Below are positions 3,610 to 5,850 of a stretch of DNA of 5,850 nt, piece by piece. Made by a program: the position numbers and the translations under genes. The number at the start of each line of letters is the position of its first letter. The stretch's first letter is position 1. The DNA comes from CAUZEO01 sp963578625. Its GTDB lineage: Bacteria > Verrucomicrobiota > Kiritimatiellia > SLOV01. The stretch covers positions 1 to 5,850 of the forward strand of contig CAUZEO010000334.1 of assembly GCA_963578625.1 (NCBI GenBank), given 5' to 3'. The notes beneath the pieces were generated by a model, which was given only the letters and a program-made list of their open reading frames with translations, was not told the DNA's origin and ran no database searches.

Positions 3610-5850
3610 GTGAGAATTTTCGAAGTTTCGCCAATCGTCCTGGTCGTTGTGCTTGGATCTTCACTCCAGTCGTCCGCATCCTCGTGGCGAGGAGAAGATC
3701 ACCGAACCGTCCTGACCAATGACTCTCTGCGGGCTGTCTTTCAGGGAGGGTGGATTTTCTCGCTACGGGACCGTGCCAGGGACCGGGACCTGTTGACCGT
3801 GAACCCGGACGATCTACCCGGACAGGTGTTGATTTTTGATCAGACCCCGTCCGACCTGGATTCGGCGACGGTACGAGCGAAACGCAACCCGAGTACTGTC
3901 GAAACGGAATACCGGTTTGAGGAGGGCAACTCGATTCGCATCCGGTGGTCCATCGAGCCCGGGAAGGGCGATCTTGTGCTGCAGATGTCTTCGCGGACGA
4001 CGGCGCCCGTCGAGGTCCTGCGCTACATCGTACCCGGTTGCGATATTGCGGACCACGCGCTGGTCTGGATCCACGGCTACGGCACGGCGGACGTCAAACA
4101 GGCTCCGTGGGAGGGCATCTTCCTGGGCGATCCCCATCGGGACGGCCCGCCGTCCGCGTTTCCGCACCCCGTTGTGGCGCTGTTCCAGGGACGCGACAGC
4201 GGGTGGTTTATCGAGGGGCGCGACCCACGGATCGGCCCGGCAAACGTTATGGTCAAGGGCACCGGGAACCGCGTCCGCCTTGGGATGATGCGCCGTTTCG
4301 CACCCGGCCAAAAGGATCCCGCGTTGTATGAAGTCCGGATCCGCGCCTACCACGACCGTTGGGAGGACGCGGTGGATCCGTACGTCGACTGGCTGGAAAC
4401 CGGCGCGGGCATGGTCAACATCGACAATTTGCCCGAGCCACAGGCGTGGGTAAAGGAGATCCGGTCGCAGGCATACATTACGGTGGGGGACTACGAGAAG
4501 ATCGAAGCGCTGGCCCGGCGCATCGACCCACGCAAGACGTTCATCGGTCGTCAGGCCGAACACCGGTATCACGCGTTTGATATTGGCTATCCGGACTACC
4601 GCCTGACGGACGAAGCGAAAAAATGGATGAAGCGGGTTCGCGAACTCGGGTTTCACGTCGGGGTGCACTACAATTGCAATGCCATCGGCACGGAGTTTCC
4701 GGAACTGATTGAGCGCTTCCGGCCCGGCTTTGCCGTCACCGGAACCGACGAGCACGGAAACGAGACCTATCAGTCCCTCTATCAGGGCCGTCTGATCCGC
4801 TGCTCCCCGGCCTTCAAGCCGTGGCGCGACTACCTGGTTGAGCAGATGCGTGACGCGGTGGATGCGGGCGTCGATGTCATCTACCTCGATGAGTGTATGG
4901 CGCCGACCGGTAAGTTCGTGGTGGACGGCATGAACGGGGTCGAGGGAATCCTGGCGTTAATGCAAGAAACGCTTGCCGCCTATCCGCACGTGGCCATCGA
5001 GAGCGAACAGTTCAACCTGCTGACAGCGAAGTACGGAAAGTTTGCGCTCAGCCAGATGCCGCTCGGGCATCCCCTTTCGTCGTACATCTTCCAGCGGTTC
5101 GTGAAGGTCGTCCCGGAAGGGGTCATGTATTCGCCGATCTCGTCGCTACTGATGGACGCGTACGATTGCTGGGGCGGCATGCTGCCGGGTGCGAACCCGG
5201 GCGGCGAGGAGTCGTGGCTGCAGATCTCCGAAGCGTTCCAGACGTACGACCTGGTCCCGGACCACCGCCTGCCTCGCATCGATACGCTACAATTTCAGGA
5301 TCACTGGACGCACGGCATTACACCGGAGGACGACGGTCCGATTCCCGATGAGGGGCAAAAGATGTTCGGATTCCGGGGACGCGACAATGTGAAGGCGTTC
5401 CTGGAGCGGCATCTGACCCGGCGCGGGCTCGTGGTGTACGAACCCGGCCACGAGCCCCGATGGTTTGGCATGCGCCACTTCGGCATTCGCAAGCACACCG
5501 GGCCGGGCGTTCCCTCCTACTATGGTTTCCGGCAGTACATGCGGGACTGGATTGTCTACGACGAGGAGTCGCTGCTCGGGCTCGATCCGTCGGAGACGTA
5601 TATGTTCGACGAAACGGTCGAGCGGTCCCAGACCCGGTTCCACGTCACCCGCGTTCCGGATGACTTTCGCGGATACATCAACATGGAACGACGCATCGCG
5701 CCGTACGAGATCGGGACCGACGATTCCTTCTTCCGTCTCGTTTTTTCCGGTCATGGCGAGATGAGCATGTATGTGCCGGACGAATACGACATCTACCTGG
5801 ACGGTGAGTCGGTCGATGTCGACCGGGCCACCAGGACGGCCACGGTTCAG
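3610..5850 (+). CDS. Secreted glycoside-hydrolase-like protein, probable DUF6259-type TIM barrel (3' end outside window)
   Basis: The frame runs from GTG 3610 for 747 codons without a stop and continues past the window. Residues 1-23 look like a signal peptide: MRIFEVSP, hydrophobic IVLVVVLGSSL, then SSA with cleavage expected after Ala23. Residues ~33-280 are beta-rich (LTNDSLRAVFQGG, then WIFSLRD), like the N-terminal sandwich of many glycosidases. A TIM-barrel-like part follows: FDIGYPDY at 323-330, LGFHVGVHYN at 346-355, GVDVIYLDE at 420-428 and VAIESEQF at 461-468. By analogy with clan GH-D-type enzymes, Asp427 (or Glu428) at the end of its strand is a candidate catalytic residue, with Glu464 or Glu466 as partner; this is inference. 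From ~690 another beta-rich segment begins. I recognise the style of DUF6259 proteins but cannot confirm the family. A polysaccharide or glycoconjugate substrate is likely. The gene stands alone after a structured leader. GC is visibly higher than in the preceding spacer. Confidence 0.75.
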   Translation, partial: MRIFEVSPIVLVVVLGSSLQSSASSWRGEDHRTVLTNDSLRAVFQGGWIFSLRDRARDRDLLTVNPDDLPGQVLIFDQTPSDLDSATVRAKRNPSTVETEYRFEEGNSIRIRWSIEPGKGDLVLQMSSRTTAPVEVLRYIVPGCDIADHALVWIHGYGTADVKQAPWEGIFLGDPHRDGPPSAFPHPVVALFQGRDSGWFIEGRDPRIGPANVMVKGTGNRVRLGMMRRFAPGQKDPALYEVRIRAYHDRWEDAVDPYVDWLETGAGMVNIDNLPEPQAWVKEIRSQAYITVGDYEKIEALARRIDPRKTFIGRQAEHRYHAFDIGYPDYRLTDEAKKWMKRVRELGFHVGVHYNCNAIGTEFPELIERFRPGFAVTGTDEHGNETYQSLYQGRLIRCSPAFKPWRDYLVEQMRDAVDAGVDVIYLDECMAPTGKFVVDGMNGVEGILALMQETLAAYPHVAIESEQFNLLTAKYGKFALSQMPLGHPLSSYIFQRFVKVVPEGVMYSPISSLLMDAYDCWGGMLPGANPGGEESWLQISEAFQTYDLVPDHRLPRIDTLQFQDHWTHGITPEDDGPIPDEGQKMFGFRGRDNVKAFLERHLTRRGLVVYEPGHEPRWFGMRHFGIRKHTGPGVPSYYGFRQYMRDWIVYDEESLLGLDPSETYMFDETVERSQTRFHVTRVPDDFRGYINMERRIAPYEIGTDDSFFRLVFSGHGEMSMYVPDEYDIYLDGESVDVDRATRTATVQ

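Noticed and set aside
3814..4755. 313-codon open frame on the minus strand
   Set aside because: It is antisense to the secreted-enzyme frame, which has a ribosome binding site, a signal peptide and coherent domains; the minus translation has no family character.
5287..5754. 155-codon minus-strand frame
   Set aside because: Also a shadow of the secreted-enzyme gene, with no supporting start signal or motif.
1..5850. CRISPR array, tRNA or rRNA gene
   Set aside because: No regularly spaced direct repeats, no recognisable tRNA cloverleaf signature and no conserved rRNA segments were seen on either strand.

Overview
The window looks like bacterial chromosome, moderately GC-rich, with a loosely packed, all plus-strand gene order: the tail of a metzincin-type metalloprotease, a comM/yifB homologue, a Phd/YefM-VapC type toxin-antitoxin pair, a roughly 610-base stretch without a convincing gene but with clear regulatory and repeat structure, and the first 747 codons of a large secreted protein resembling a glycoside hydrolase. 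The organism cannot be fixed from this piece. The large secreted TIM-barrel-like protein, the metzincin and the low gene density would suit Verrucomicrobiota/Kiritimatiellota, Planctomycetota or Hydrogenedentes-like lineages. That is an inference from gene content, not a measured assignment.

Layout. Bases 1-435 hold the 3' end of a zinc protease with a metzincin-like zinc motif and a Met-turn. Its last ~25 codons do not look like the rest of the fold and may come from a short dispersed repeat. Bases 436-623 are a spacer with a small hairpin. Bases 624-2159 are a full-length ComM-like AAA+ ATPase, followed by a hairpin (2172-2213). Bases 2322-2998 are an antitoxin and a PIN-domain toxin joined by a one-base TGATG stop/start overlap.

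Bases 2999-3609 contain a good sigma70-like promoter whose -10 box sits inside a 24-bp near-perfect palindrome (a probable operator), long inverted repeats of about 20 bp flanking it, a strong GC-rich hairpin, and a second weaker promoter nearer the next gene. Bases 3610-5850 begin with GTG behind a clear ribosome binding site and stay open to the end of the window. The product has a signal peptide, a beta-rich N-terminal part and a probable TIM-barrel domain of the DUF6259/glycosidase-like type.

The genes do not form an obvious single pathway. ComM acts in DNA branch migration during natural transformation, the TA pair is a self-contained module, and the two flanking genes encode enzymes that are probably exported. 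The best candidate for something undescribed is the 3313-3503 regulatory/repeat block in front of the large secreted enzyme; I see no clearly new multi-gene system.
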